Of a stretch of DNA of 15,400 nt, positions 1 through 6,643 are shown in pieces; the first letter of the stretch is position 1, and every line of letters starts with the position of its first letter. The position numbers and the translations under genes were made by a program. The stretch covers positions 1 through 15,400 of the forward strand of contig JBDTNY010000001.1 in assembly GCA_039933515.1 (NCBI GenBank), written 5' to 3'. This DNA comes from JAOUEA01 sp039933515. Lineage in GTDB: Bacteria; Actinomycetota; UBA4738; HRBIN12. Below the pieces are notes generated by a model. The model saw only the letters and a list, made by a program, of their open reading frames with translations, was not told the DNA's origin and did no database searches.

Positions 1-115
1 CAGGGGTCGGAAGGGTCTGGCGCGCGAGCACGGCGCCTTCCACGGTGACGCGGATCGCCGCGGTCTTGGTCCCGCCCACGTCGAGACCGATCGCCTGCGC
101 CCCGGTGGCGGTCAT
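1..115 (-). CDS. ROK-family sugar kinase (glucokinase-like), N-terminal fragment
   Basis: Only the first 38 codons are present; the gene runs off the left edge. The reverse strand reads an ATG start followed by AIGLDVGGTKTAA at residues 8-20. This is the phosphate-1 loop (DVGGTK) that opens ROK/ASKHA kinases and typifies glucokinases, which phosphorylate glucose to glucose 6-phosphate in the cytoplasm. The start codon overlaps the stop of the upstream ArsA-type ATPase gene in an ATGA arrangement, so the two are probably translationally coupled and co-transcribed. The DxGGTK motif also occurs in ROK repressors, but those carry a winged helix before it. Here the motif starts within the first dozen residues, which favours an enzyme. 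The sugar cannot be told from this fragment. Confidence 0.85.
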   Translation of the reverse strand, partial: MTATGAQAIGLDVGGTKTAAIRVTVEGAVLARQTLPTP

Positions 116-1299
116 CCCGTGGTGGTCGGCTCCTCGACCCTGGCGAAGAGGATCTCGAGGTGATCGCCGGCGAAGTTCGCTTCGTTCACGACCATCCGCT
201 TCAGAGTCTGCGGCAGGATGAGGTTGCGCTTGTACGACCCGACGCGCACGAAGAGCTCGTCGCCCCGCCGATGGATGTCCATGTCGTCGTGGGAGACGAA
301 CGGCAAACGCATCGAGAGCACGTAGCCGGTGCCCCGCTTTCGGACGCGGATCGGGTCGTCGTGGAACAAGATCGCGGTGGCATCGAGCGGCCCGTACACC
401 TCTTCGCCCATCTCGATCAGGAGAGGGATCCCCACCATCTCGCGCTCGAAGAGGCGAGCTTCGAGGATCGGCACCGGCTCGAACGACTCGCGCACGGTGG
501 CCAGATGCTCGGCCTGGATGTCCTTCCATTTCCCGAAGTAGGGGTCTTCGACCTCCTGAGGGATGATCCGGTTCACGACCACCGCATCGACGCGGTACCC
601 GAACAGCCCGAGGTAGGTGTAGGTGCGTCTCGCCTCCGCGATCACCATCTTCTCGGGGTTCACCACCAGGCGCACCGACGACACCGACTCGTCGGTCAGG
701 ATCGTCTTCACGTCGTCGAGGTTGCGGTGGAGCCGCTCCACCGCGGCGAAGACCTGGTCGCCCGCGATCGGCAGGGTGGTCATCTTCGACACGATCGGGC
801 GGACGGCGCGCACGACTTTGCGCTCCACGGGGAAGATCCGCTCTATGTACCAGTTCATGACCTCGGGCAAGCTGAGGAGGCGGAGGGTCTCGGCGGTGGG
901 GGCGCAATCGACGACGAGCATGTCGAACTCGCCGCTCTCCACGTGGGTCTTCACGTCGATCAGCGCGAAGATTTCGTCCAGCCCGGGGATCACCGTGAGC
1001 TCCTCGGCCTGGATCGTCTCGGTGCCGGCCCAGTTCATCAGCTGGATGAAGTAGTCCTGGATCTCACGCCAGTTGTCTTCGAGCCGCTCCTGCGCGTCGA
1101 TCTGCTGCGCCCACAGGAGGTCGGCGATCGGTGTGGGCCGCGACCCGATCTCGACCTCGAAGGAATCACCCAGCGAGTGCGCGGGGTCGGTGGACATCAC
1201 TAGCGTGCGTTTGCCCTCGCGGGCGGCGCGGACCGCCGTCGCCGCCGCCACGGTGGTCTTGCCCACCCCGCCCTTGCCCGTGAAGAGGATGACCCGCAT
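112..1299 (-). CDS. ArsA/Get3-family ATPase with C-terminal HSP20-like domain
   Basis: A 395-residue SIMIBI-class P-loop ATPase. It has the deviant Walker A GKGGVGKTT (8-16) with the signature lysine K9, a switch I segment STDPAHSL (36-43, D38) and a switch II DCAPT (131-135). These are the hallmarks of ArsA (arsenite efflux ATPase) and Get3 (tail-anchored protein targeting). Residues about 316-388 form a beta-rich segment resembling the ArsA HSP20-like domain found at the C terminus of many bacterial homologues. The CxxC zinc motif of eukaryotic Get3 is absent, it is a single rather than tandem ATPase, and no arsenic gene is nearby. An arsenite role is therefore not supported; client or membrane-protein handling is an inference. 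A TAGATT box lies 6 nt before the ATG, suggesting a leaderless transcript. It overlaps the sugar kinase by 4 nt. Confidence 0.9.
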   Translation of the reverse strand: MRVILFTGKGGVGKTTVAAATAVRAAREGKRTLVMSTDPAHSLGDSFEVEIGSRPTPIADLLWAQQIDAQERLEDNWREIQDYFIQLMNWAGTETIQAEELTVIPGLDEIFALIDVKTHVESGEFDMLVVDCAPTAETLRLLSLPEVMNWYIERIFPVERKVVRAVRPIVSKMTTLPIAGDQVFAAVERLHRNLDDVKTILTDESVSSVRLVVNPEKMVIAEARRTYTYLGLFGYRVDAVVVNRIIPQEVEDPYFGKWKDIQAEHLATVRESFEPVPILEARLFEREMVGIPLLIEMGEEVYGPLDATAILFHDDPIRVRKRGTGYVLSMRLPFVSHDDMDIHRRGDELFVRVGSYKRNLILPQTLKRMVVNEANFAGDHLEILFARVEEPTTTG

Positions 1300-1305
1300 G
1301 GCCCC

Positions 1306-1311
1306 AATCTA
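1306..1311 (-). promoter_or_regulatory. Putative leaderless promoter of the ArsA-type gene
   Basis: On the minus strand TAGATT (TAnnnT-type -10) is followed by 6 nt and then the ATG, so transcription would start at or next to the start codon. A weak -35-like TTCACC sits 17 nt upstream of it (1329-1334). No Shine-Dalgarno sequence is visible. Inferred from spacing only. Confidence 0.5.
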
Positions 1312-1381
1312 CGGCACCTGCGCGCCAGGGTGAACGGCTGGCCGGTGATGAGGTCGTGACGAACCGGGAAGGAGCGGGCGC

Positions 1382-1819
1382 TCAGCCCATCTCGACGCGG
1401 CGCTTGAGCTTTTCGAGGGCGTTCTCGATCACGCGCTTGGCGCCCTCGGATCGCAGGAACCCCGGGACCAGCACACCCAGCTCGACGCCGAGCCGGTAGG
1501 TGACCCGGGTGCCGTCATCCAGCTCGTGGAACAGGTACTCGCCGCGGATGTCGCGGACCGCTCCGCGTGCCTCGGTCGTGACCCACGACATGCCCGTGTC
1601 CCCCGCGGCGTACTGATAGGCGAGCGTGTAGCCCGCCTTGCCGAGCACGGGCACGTCGACCTCGAACGCCACCCGGGTCGCGCGTCCACCCTCTCCGCGT
1701 TGCAGGACCTCGACGCTGCGCACATCGGCCCACTCGATGTACGCCTCGAAGTCCTCGAGGACTTCCACGATGTCCTCGAGCGGCGCCTCGATCTCGATCG
1801 AACCCTCCGCGTGCTCCAT
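1382..1819 (-). CDS. SRPBCC-family (START-like/polyketide cyclase fold) protein
   Basis: A 145-residue protein with the SRPBCC layout. It begins with a beta strand GSIEIEAPLEDIVEVLEDFE (6-25), where membranes of the family have an 'i.ap...vw..l.D...y..W' opening; W30 follows. Then come antiparallel strands (47-112) and a long C-terminal helix (about 122-142). The fold has a deep hydrophobic pocket for lipids or polyketides; the ligand is unknown. Actinobacteria carry many such small cytoplasmic proteins, some next to ArsA-like ATPases. The start is set by ATG at 1819: 8 nt upstream is TAGGAT, matching the leaderless pattern of its neighbours. The open frame continues far upstream without a start that avoids the zinc-ribbon gene. 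It lies 11 nt downstream of that gene's stop and 82 nt upstream of the ArsA-type gene. Family assignment is good, function unknown. Confidence 0.85.
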   Translation of the reverse strand: MEHAEGSIEIEAPLEDIVEVLEDFEAYIEWADVRSVEVLQRGEGGRATRVAFEVDVPVLGKAGYTLAYQYAAGDTGMSWVTTEARGAVRDIRGEYLFHELDDGTRVTYRLGVELGVLVPGFLRSEGAKRVIENALEKLKRRVEMG

Positions 1820-1827
1820 CCCGAGGC

Positions 1828-1833
1828 ATCCTA
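1828..1833 (-). promoter_or_regulatory. Putative leaderless promoter of the SRPBCC gene
   Basis: Minus-strand TAGGAT, then 8 nt, then ATG. The first three bases are the TAG stop codon of the upstream zinc-ribbon gene, so the two genes share these bases. No good -35 is seen. Confidence 0.45.
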
Positions 1834-2478
1834 GCGTCTGGAGGCGGTCACCACGGTCAGCGCGAGCACCGCCATCGAGAGCACGATCACGCCGACGGTG
1901 ACCCACAGCAGAGTCCGCGCGGTGACGAGCGGCCGGCCGCCCTGCGCCATCTGGTATGCCTCGAAGGCCGAACCCAGGTAGGTCGCGAGGGCGAGCGCCA
2001 TGAACGCCGCGAAGAGTGCGAAGACCATCCCCGATCGCACCCCGGACAGACCCGTCAACAACGCCATCGCGAACAGCATCGCGAACAGCACGCCGCGCGC
2101 AAGCCCGTCCATCCCGTGCCCGACCTTGCGATGGCCCAGACCCGGGAACACGAGCGACCAGGCCAGGGCGTCCTTCGGCTCGACGACGGGCAGCTGCTCG
2201 TCCTGACGCATCAACACTGCGAACGGCGTGCCGCAGATCGCGCACGCGTCGTGCTCGATCGCGTTGTCGTGGCCGCACGCCGGGCAGGGCCAGGTAGGAA
2301 CCTTGCGCGCGCCGTCGGCGGCATCCCCGACGGACTCGGGGACAGGATCGGGGGTCGGCTCCGGCGCGGACTCGGTGAGCGGGGTGAAGCATTGCCCGCA
2401 CCACTCGGCGTCCGCTGCGACCAGCGCCTCGCAGTGCGGGCAGCGGCGCTCTTCCTCGGTCGTGGGTGGGACGTCCAT
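1831..2478 (-). CDS. Double zinc-ribbon membrane protein
   Basis: A 215-residue protein with two N-terminal zinc ribbons, C13-x2-C16...C27-x2-C30 and C65-x2-C68...C79-x2-C82. They are joined by a proline/acidic linker (about 36-60). The C-terminal half is hydrophobic, with about three membrane segments (roughly 128-146, 150-170, 188-210). Before them is SLVFPGLGHRKVGHG (108-122), which resembles the PGLGH turn of TM2-like small membrane proteins. The ribbons should face the cytoplasm and could bind protein or nucleic acid, or be purely structural. No enzymatic motif is visible. It sits between the glycosyltransferase (38 nt upstream) and the SRPBCC gene (11 nt downstream). I do not recognise a characterised relative; the domain layout is clear, the role is not. 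Confidence 0.85.
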   Translation of the reverse strand: MDVPPTTEEERRCPHCEALVAADAEWCGQCFTPLTESAPEPTPDPVPESVGDAADGARKVPTWPCPACGHDNAIEHDACAICGTPFAVLMRQDEQLPVVEPKDALAWSLVFPGLGHRKVGHGMDGLARGVLFAMLFAMALLTGLSGVRSGMVFALFAAFMALALATYLGSAFEAYQMAQGGRPLVTARTLLWVTVGVIVLSMAVLALTVVTASRR

Positions 2479-2484
2479 GGGCGC

Positions 2485-2490
2485 AGGGTA
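2485..2490 (-). promoter_or_regulatory. Putative leaderless promoter of the zinc-ribbon gene
   Basis: Minus-strand TACCCT, then 6 nt, then ATG, with no Shine-Dalgarno. The spacing matches the boxes before the ArsA-type, SRPBCC and thiolase genes. The -35 region is not convincing. Confidence 0.4.
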
Positions 2491-2516
2491 CCGTCGTCCG
2501 TCGCCGGCGAACGATC

Positions 2517-3650
2517 TCAGCCGGCGGCCTCCTGGAGCCAGAGGACGAGCCGCTCGGCGATCGCGGGCCAGGCATGGGACCGTTCAACCCGGGCACGCCC
2601 CGCCTCGCCCATACGCCGAGCGCGCCGGGGGTCGGCGAGCAGGGCTCCGACGGCCTCCGCGACCGCCCCCACGGCCGCCCCGTCGACCAAGATCCCGGTC
2701 TCGCCGTCCACGAGCGCCTCCCGGGCCCCGCCCGAGTCGCCCACGACCACCGGACGGGCGCACGCCGCGGCCTCGATGAACACGTTCCCCCAGCCCTCAA
2801 CCTCGAGCCCCCCGAGGCGGCTCCGGCACGGCATCGCGAAGACGTCGCCGACCGCGTAGTGCCGCGGCAGGTCATCCTCGGAGACCTGCCCGGCGAAGAT
2901 CACGGATCCCTCCGGCGCCGCGGCGGCCAACGCCCGCAGGTCGTCTTCGTACGGGCCGCCGCCGACGATCAGCAGCGCCGCTCCGGGCGCCCGCTCGCGG
3001 ACCGCGGCCATCCCCCGGATCAGCACGTCTTGGCCCTTGCGGGCCACGAGCCGGCTCACGCAGACCACGAGCGGGCGATCGCCTATCCCGTACCGCTCGC
3101 GGAGATCGTCGGTCTGAAGGTCCGGCCGGAACGCATCGATGTCGGCCCCGGGATAGAGCACCGACACCGGCACGCGATCGGGCACAGCGGTGCGGACCGT
3201 CCGAGCGATGAAGCGGCTGCACATCACGGGAACCCGCGAGGCTTTCGAGGTCGCGTAGCGCACCAGGCCGTGGGACCCCGGGATCACCGACAGCCAGTAC
3301 TCGAATCCATGCGCGGCAGCCAGGTACGGGATCCCGCGCGAGGCGAGGCGCGGTCCCATCATCGCGAGGGGGTAGGTCGCGCCGAAGAGCACGACCTCGG
3401 CTCCTGTGTCGCGAACGGCGTCCTCCACACGGCGGGCGACCTCCGGGGTCGGCCACAGGAAGCGCTCGCGCTGCCGCAGCACGCGATAGGGCGCCACGGC
3501 GTCGAACGCATCGGCGTCGTCCCAGTCCGGGCAGAAGACCGACACACGGTCGGGCGGTAGCTGGGACACCAGGGCCTCGAGCGTTCGTTGGATCCCGCCG
3601 ACGCGCGGCGGATAGTCGTTGGTGACGACGAGGGTATGTGGGACGTCCAT
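2517..3650 (-). CDS. GT4 glycosyltransferase, PimB/mannosyltransferase-like
   Basis: A 377-residue GT-B retaining glycosyltransferase of family GT4. It shows the N-terminal nucleotide-fold loop NDYPPRVGGIQR (11-22), the acceptor-side HGFE (114-117), the donor phosphate-binding SRLVARKGQD (199-208, R200 and K205) and the EX7E motif E285...E293. The SRLV.RKGQD wording is typical of actinobacterial phosphatidylinositol-mannoside mannosyltransferases (PimB), which move mannose from GDP-mannose onto PIM1 at the inner membrane face. Related alpha-mannosyl- or glucosyltransferases cannot be excluded. The start at 3650 is chosen because it gives the canonical MDVPHTLVVTNDYPP opening; the longer frame would run through the divergent YgfZ-like gene. 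A GGGAGG sits 10 nt before the ATG, slightly far for a Shine-Dalgarno. First gene of the minus-strand block. Confidence 0.88.
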   Translation of the reverse strand: MDVPHTLVVTNDYPPRVGGIQRTLEALVSQLPPDRVSVFCPDWDDADAFDAVAPYRVLRQRERFLWPTPEVARRVEDAVRDTGAEVVLFGATYPLAMMGPRLASRGIPYLAAAHGFEYWLSVIPGSHGLVRYATSKASRVPVMCSRFIARTVRTAVPDRVPVSVLYPGADIDAFRPDLQTDDLRERYGIGDRPLVVCVSRLVARKGQDVLIRGMAAVRERAPGAALLIVGGGPYEDDLRALAAAAPEGSVIFAGQVSEDDLPRHYAVGDVFAMPCRSRLGGLEVEGWGNVFIEAAACARPVVVGDSGGAREALVDGETGILVDGAAVGAVAEAVGALLADPRRARRMGEAGRARVERSHAWPAIAERLVLWLQEAAG

Positions 3651-3654
3651 CGCG

Positions 3655-3661
3655 GATAATC
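3655..3661. promoter_or_regulatory. Candidate overlapping divergent -10 elements
   Basis: The 22-bp gap between the divergent glycosyltransferase and YgfZ-like starts contains GGATAATCC, almost a palindrome. It reads GATAAT on the plus strand (12 nt before the YgfZ-like ATG) and GATTAT on the minus strand (5 nt before the glycosyltransferase ATG). Both resemble a -10 box. -35 elements are not evident, and either could be chance. Confidence 0.3.
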
Positions 3662-3672
3662 CTCCCAGAGGC

Positions 3673-4557
3673 ATGGGACCCGTCGAGGCACCGCGTGACG
3701 AGCTCGCCGCGCTGGTCGACGAGCGTGGGTACCTCCGCCTGCCCGTTCGGGCGATCCGCGTCACGGGGGCCGATGCTGCGGAATGGCTCCACGACCTGGT
3801 CACCGCCGACATCTCGTCCCTCGAACCGGGCCGGTCACGGCGTTCCCTGCTGCTCACCCCCACCGGGAAGATCCGCGCCGACCTCACGGTGGTACGCGAG
3901 ACGGACGGCTTCTGGCTGCTTCAGGAGACGTCGCAGCCCGATCGCATCGAGGCGATGCTCGTTCCCTACGTGCTGTCGTCCGACGTCGCGCTCCACGACG
4001 CCTCAGGTGAGGTGGCGGTGTTCTCTATCCCCGCTCGGGCACGCGCGAGCGGCGGCCGGCCGGTCTTCGCCCCCGCTGCGCTCGGTCCAGGAGTGGGCGT
4101 CCTGGTGGCCTCCGGCGACCCGGCCGAGGCGATGGCCAACGAGCTGCGGACCGCCGGGCTGGTCGAGGCGGGCCTCGACGCTCTCGAGAGCTGGCGGATC
4201 CTGATGGGAGTGCCCCGGATGGGCGCCGACTTCGACACCGGATCGCTGCCGGCCGAGGCGGGACTCGGATCGGCGATCGATCGCACGAAAGGGTGCTTCC
4301 TGGGGCAGGAGTCGGTCGCGCGGGTGGCCAACCTCGGCCACCCCCCGCGGATCCTGGTTCGCGTCGCCGCCGTGGGGGACGTCGGGCCGGGCGACCCAGT
4401 GTCGGCCGAGGGCGTCGAGGTCGGTGACGTCACCAGCGCCGCACGTGATCTGACCGGCCGCGTGCAGGCCTTCGCCCGGGTCAGATGGGAGGCGCGGGAC
4501 GCGCGGATCGTGGCGAGCGGCGCCATCGAGTTGGAGACCCTACCGAGGTCTGACTAG
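3673..4557 (+). CDS. YgfZ/GcvT-like folate-binding protein
   Basis: A 294-residue member of the YgfZ family, related to the glycine-cleavage T protein. The diagnostic motif K206-G-C-F-L-G-Q-E213 (consensus KGC[YF].GQE) is intact, including C208. The upstream TPTGKIRADL (62-71) is the conserved folate-site strand region. Family members use tetrahydrofolate to help assemble or repair certain Fe-S enzymes, such as the tRNA methylthiotransferase MiaB in E. coli. The length fits bacterial YgfZ (about 300). The start at 3673 is preferred; an in-frame ATG at 3619 would lie inside the divergent gene. No strong Shine-Dalgarno is seen, and an AGAGG abuts the ATG too closely. It stands alone, 147 nt before whiB. 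Confidence 0.88.
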   Translation: MGPVEAPRDELAALVDERGYLRLPVRAIRVTGADAAEWLHDLVTADISSLEPGRSRRSLLLTPTGKIRADLTVVRETDGFWLLQETSQPDRIEAMLVPYVLSSDVALHDASGEVAVFSIPARARASGGRPVFAPAALGPGVGVLVASGDPAEAMANELRTAGLVEAGLDALESWRILMGVPRMGADFDTGSLPAEAGLGSAIDRTKGCFLGQESVARVANLGHPPRILVRVAAVGDVGPGDPVSAEGVEVGDVTSAARDLTGRVQAFARVRWEARDARIVASGAIELETLPRSD

Positions 4558-4654
4558 CCCGAACGAGTCATTTCCGGTCCCGCTACCAGCCGATTCGGGA
4601 TTGCCTGCCTTCGACCCCTTCCGCTGCCTGCGGGCCGTCTGTTATGAATCGGTT

Positions 4655-4685
4655 CCCACCGGCGCGACTCGCCGCCCGTGGGTGG
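4655..4685 (+). promoter_or_regulatory. Stem-loop in the whiB leader
   Basis: CCCACC (4655-4660) can pair with GGGTGG (4680-4685), and inside it GGCG (4661-4664) pairs with CGCC (4670-4673), leaving a one-sided bulge. The 3' arm ends 5 nt before the strong GGGGGAGG ribosome site. A weak -10-like TATGAA lies at 4643-4648. The structure could modulate translation of whiB, but in GC-rich DNA such pairings also arise by chance. Confidence 0.3.
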
Positions 4686-4704
4686 TTCGAGGGGGAGGCA
4701 GGCA

Positions 4705-4983
4705 GTGAGGATCGACCGCTACCCGGACGTCGACATCGACCTGCTGCCCCCCAACCCGTCCCCTCCCGACTTCTGGCAGGACCGCGCGTCGTGCTTCGGC
4801 GTGGATCCCGACCTGTTCTTCCCGATCTCCGAGGAGGAGGCCGGACCCGCGTTGATGTTCTGCACCGCGTGCCCGATCAAGGAGGAGTGCCTGGCCTGGG
4901 CGCTGAAGAACGGCGAGCGCTACGGCGTGTGGGGCGGCCTTACGGAACAGCAGCGGCGAAGGCTCCAGCGTCAGGTCGCCTGA
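4705..4983 (+). CDS. WhiB-family [4Fe-4S] regulatory protein
   Basis: A 92-residue WhiB-like protein (Wbl). Four cysteines C30, C53, C56 and C62 follow the family spacing C-x(n)-C-x2-C-x5-C and should hold a [4Fe-4S] cluster that reacts with O2 or NO. The turn GVWGG (74-78) and the basic tail EQQRRRLQRQ (81-90) complete the signature. Wbl proteins bind the sigma factor SigA region 4 and/or DNA to tune transcription of redox, cell-division or antibiotic-resistance genes. The GTG start at 4705 is chosen over an in-frame GTG at 4678 because GGGGGAGG (4691-4698) is 6 nt upstream. Which Wbl class it belongs to cannot be settled by eye. The heptose operon starts 44 nt downstream, but regulation of it by this protein would be speculation. 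Confidence 0.95.
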   Translation: MRIDRYPDVDIDLLPPNPSPPDFWQDRASCFGVDPDLFFPISEEEAGPALMFCTACPIKEECLAWALKNGERYGVWGGLTEQQRRRLQRQVA

Positions 4984-5008
4984 GCGCCTGACCGCGGCCC
5001 CGCTCCCC

Positions 5009-5014
5009 TAGACT
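5009..5014 (+). promoter_or_regulatory. Candidate -10 box of the heptose operon
   Basis: TAGACT lies 13 nt before the hddA ATG, so a transcript would have a leader of only about 5-7 nt. There is no Shine-Dalgarno before that ATG, consistent with near-leaderless expression. No clear -35. Confidence 0.4.
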
Positions 5015-5027
5015 TGGCGGCGTTCCC

Positions 5028-6086
5028 ATGCCCGACCTCACGCCCATCCATGCCGTCGCTCCCTTGCGGATCAGCTTCGTCGGCGGCGGCACGGACTTCC
5101 CGCACTGGTATGCCGAACACGGCGGCGCGGTGCTCTCCACGACGATCGACCACTACGTGCGGGTCCGCGTCGCCCCCCGGGAGGACCGCGAGATCACGGT
5201 GCGCTCGCTCGACCTGGGACAACTCGTGCGCTACCGGCTCGACGAGAGCCCCGAATACGACGGCGTCATGGACCTGGCGAAGGCCGCGATCGACCGCATG
5301 GGCGTCCATACCGGCGTCGACGTCGACATCGAGTCCGAGGCGCCCCCGGGCAGCGGTTTGGGCGGGTCGTCCGCGCTCGTCACCGCGATGGTCGCTGGGC
5401 TCGCGATGCTCGGCGGGCGGACGTGCTCGGCCGAGGAAGTGGCCGCGCTCTCGTACACGATCGAGCGCGACGACCTCGGCATCAGCGGCGGCCGGCAGGA
5501 CCAGTACGCGGCAGCGTACGGCGGCTTCAACCTGATCGAGTTCGGGGCCGGCGGCGCCCGGGTGACGCCGGTGAACGCAGACGCGGGCCGCCTCGAGGAG
5601 CTCCGGCGCCGGCTGCTCTTGTGCTACACGGGCGGCGTGCGGCGAAACGTCGGACTGATCGACACGCAGATCGAGCTCTTCCGCACCGGCCGCGAGGACA
5701 CGCTCCTCGGCATGAAGCAGCTCCAGGAGATGGCCTACGCGATGCGCGAAACGATCGAGCTCGGCGACCTCGAACGGCTGGGGCCGATGCTCCGGGATGC
5801 GTTCGAATCCAAGAAGCGGATGAACCCGCACGTCACCGAAGGAACCCCGATCGAGGCGATGCTCGATGCCGCGCACGAGGCGGGAGCTTCAGGCGGGAAG
5901 ATCTGCGGGGCCGGCGGCGGCGGCTACCTGCTGATCGCGAGCGAGCCGGGGGCGCGGCCCGACGTGCGCGCCGCGCTGAGGGAGTTGGGCGGTCAGTTCG
6001 CGGCGTTCGACTTCGACCGCCAGGGCGTGCGGGCTCGCCGCGGAGACGCGCTTTGGACACCGGACTCGGCGCCCGCCCGCCCATGA
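5028..6086 (+). CDS. hddA: D-glycero-alpha-D-manno-heptose 7-phosphate kinase
   Basis: A 352-residue GHMP-superfamily kinase. It adds a phosphate at C1 of D-glycero-alpha-D-manno-heptose 7-phosphate to give the 1,7-bisphosphate, the second step toward GDP-heptose. Motif 1 is APLRISFVGGGTDFP (11-25). Motif 2, the ATP phosphate loop, is PPGSGLGGSSA (106-116). GGRQDQYAAAYGG (154-166) carries the catalytic aspartate region typical of HddA and fucokinase-like kinases. Motif 3 is GAGGGGYLL (294-302). The length matches HddA (about 340-350). Its neighbours gmhB (ATGA overlap) and gmhA confirm the pathway. An L-fucose/galactose-type kinase of the same superfamily would be the alternative without this context. 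Start ATG at 5028; the next upstream in-frame region lacks a better start. Confidence 0.93.
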   Translation: MPDLTPIHAVAPLRISFVGGGTDFPHWYAEHGGAVLSTTIDHYVRVRVAPREDREITVRSLDLGQLVRYRLDESPEYDGVMDLAKAAIDRMGVHTGVDVDIESEAPPGSGLGGSSALVTAMVAGLAMLGGRTCSAEEVAALSYTIERDDLGISGGRQDQYAAAYGGFNLIEFGAGGARVTPVNADAGRLEELRRRLLLCYTGGVRRNVGLIDTQIELFRTGREDTLLGMKQLQEMAYAMRETIELGDLERLGPMLRDAFESKKRMNPHVTEGTPIEAMLDAAHEAGASGGKICGAGGGGYLLIASEPGARPDVRAALRELGGQFAAFDFDRQGVRARRGDALWTPDSAPARP

Positions 6087-6643
6087 CCGCGCGCCGGTTC
6101 GCGCTGGTCGACCGCGACGGCACGATCAACGAGGAGGTCGATCACCTCGGCGACCCCTCGGAGCTCGTCCTGATCCCAGGCTCGGCCGACGCGCTCGGGC
6201 GCCTACGCGAGCTGGGGCTCGGAATCGTCGTCGTCACGAACCAGGCGCAGATCGGGCGTGGGCTCCTCACTGAGGAACGGCTCGCCGAGATCCACGAGCG
6301 GCTCACGGAGCTGCTCGGAGCCCAGGGCGCCGAAGTCGACGCGATCTTGCACTGCCCGCACGTTCCCGAAGACGGCTGCGACTGCCGCAAACCCGGGGCC
6401 GGCATGGCTCGCGAGGCCTCGGCGCGTTTCGGGTTCGACCCCGCCGAGGCGTTCGTCGTGGGCGACCACGCGGGCGACGTCGCGATGGGCCGCGCGATCG
6501 GGGCGACCACCTTCCTGGTGTTGACCGGTCACGGCACCCATGAGCGGGCGAGCGCCGGTGACGACTCCGACCACGTCGTGGCGGACCTCGCGGCAGCGGT
6601 CGATATCATCGCGGCATCCATCGAACGGGAGGCCACCGCGTGA
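6083..6643 (+). CDS. gmhB: D-glycero-D-manno-heptose 1,7-bisphosphate 7-phosphatase
   Basis: A 186-residue HAD-superfamily phosphatase that removes the 7-phosphate from heptose 1,7-bisphosphate. HAD motif I is VDRDGT (nucleophile D10 and acid D12), motif II is TNQ (52-54), motif III is RKP (K103), and motif IV is VGDHAGD (D128, D132). The structural zinc site of GmhB is present as C91-x-H93...C99-x-C101. This separates it from the related histidinol-phosphate phosphatase branch only together with context, since both share the loop. It starts in a 4-nt overlap with hddA and has no Shine-Dalgarno of its own, so it probably depends on translational coupling. It ends in a GTGA overlap with gmhA. 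Confidence 0.93.
   Translation: MTARRFALVDRDGTINEEVDHLGDPSELVLIPGSADALGRLRELGLGIVVVTNQAQIGRGLLTEERLAEIHERLTELLGAQGAEVDAILHCPHVPEDGCDCRKPGAGMAREASARFGFDPAEAFVVGDHAGDVAMGRAIGATTFLVLTGHGTHERASAGDDSDHVVADLAAAVDIIAASIEREATA

Noticed and set aside
160..1203. Long plus-strand open frame (347 codons) opposite the ArsA-type gene
   Set aside because: Its product is rich in His, Arg, Asp and Gly with no motif, as expected for the antisense of GC-rich codons; the minus-strand frame has complete ATPase motifs.
1382..2875. Reading the SRPBCC frame as a 497-residue protein
   Set aside because: The upstream part is an Arg/Pro/Gly-rich shadow of the zinc-ribbon and glycosyltransferase genes; the real domain starts at the ATG at 1819.
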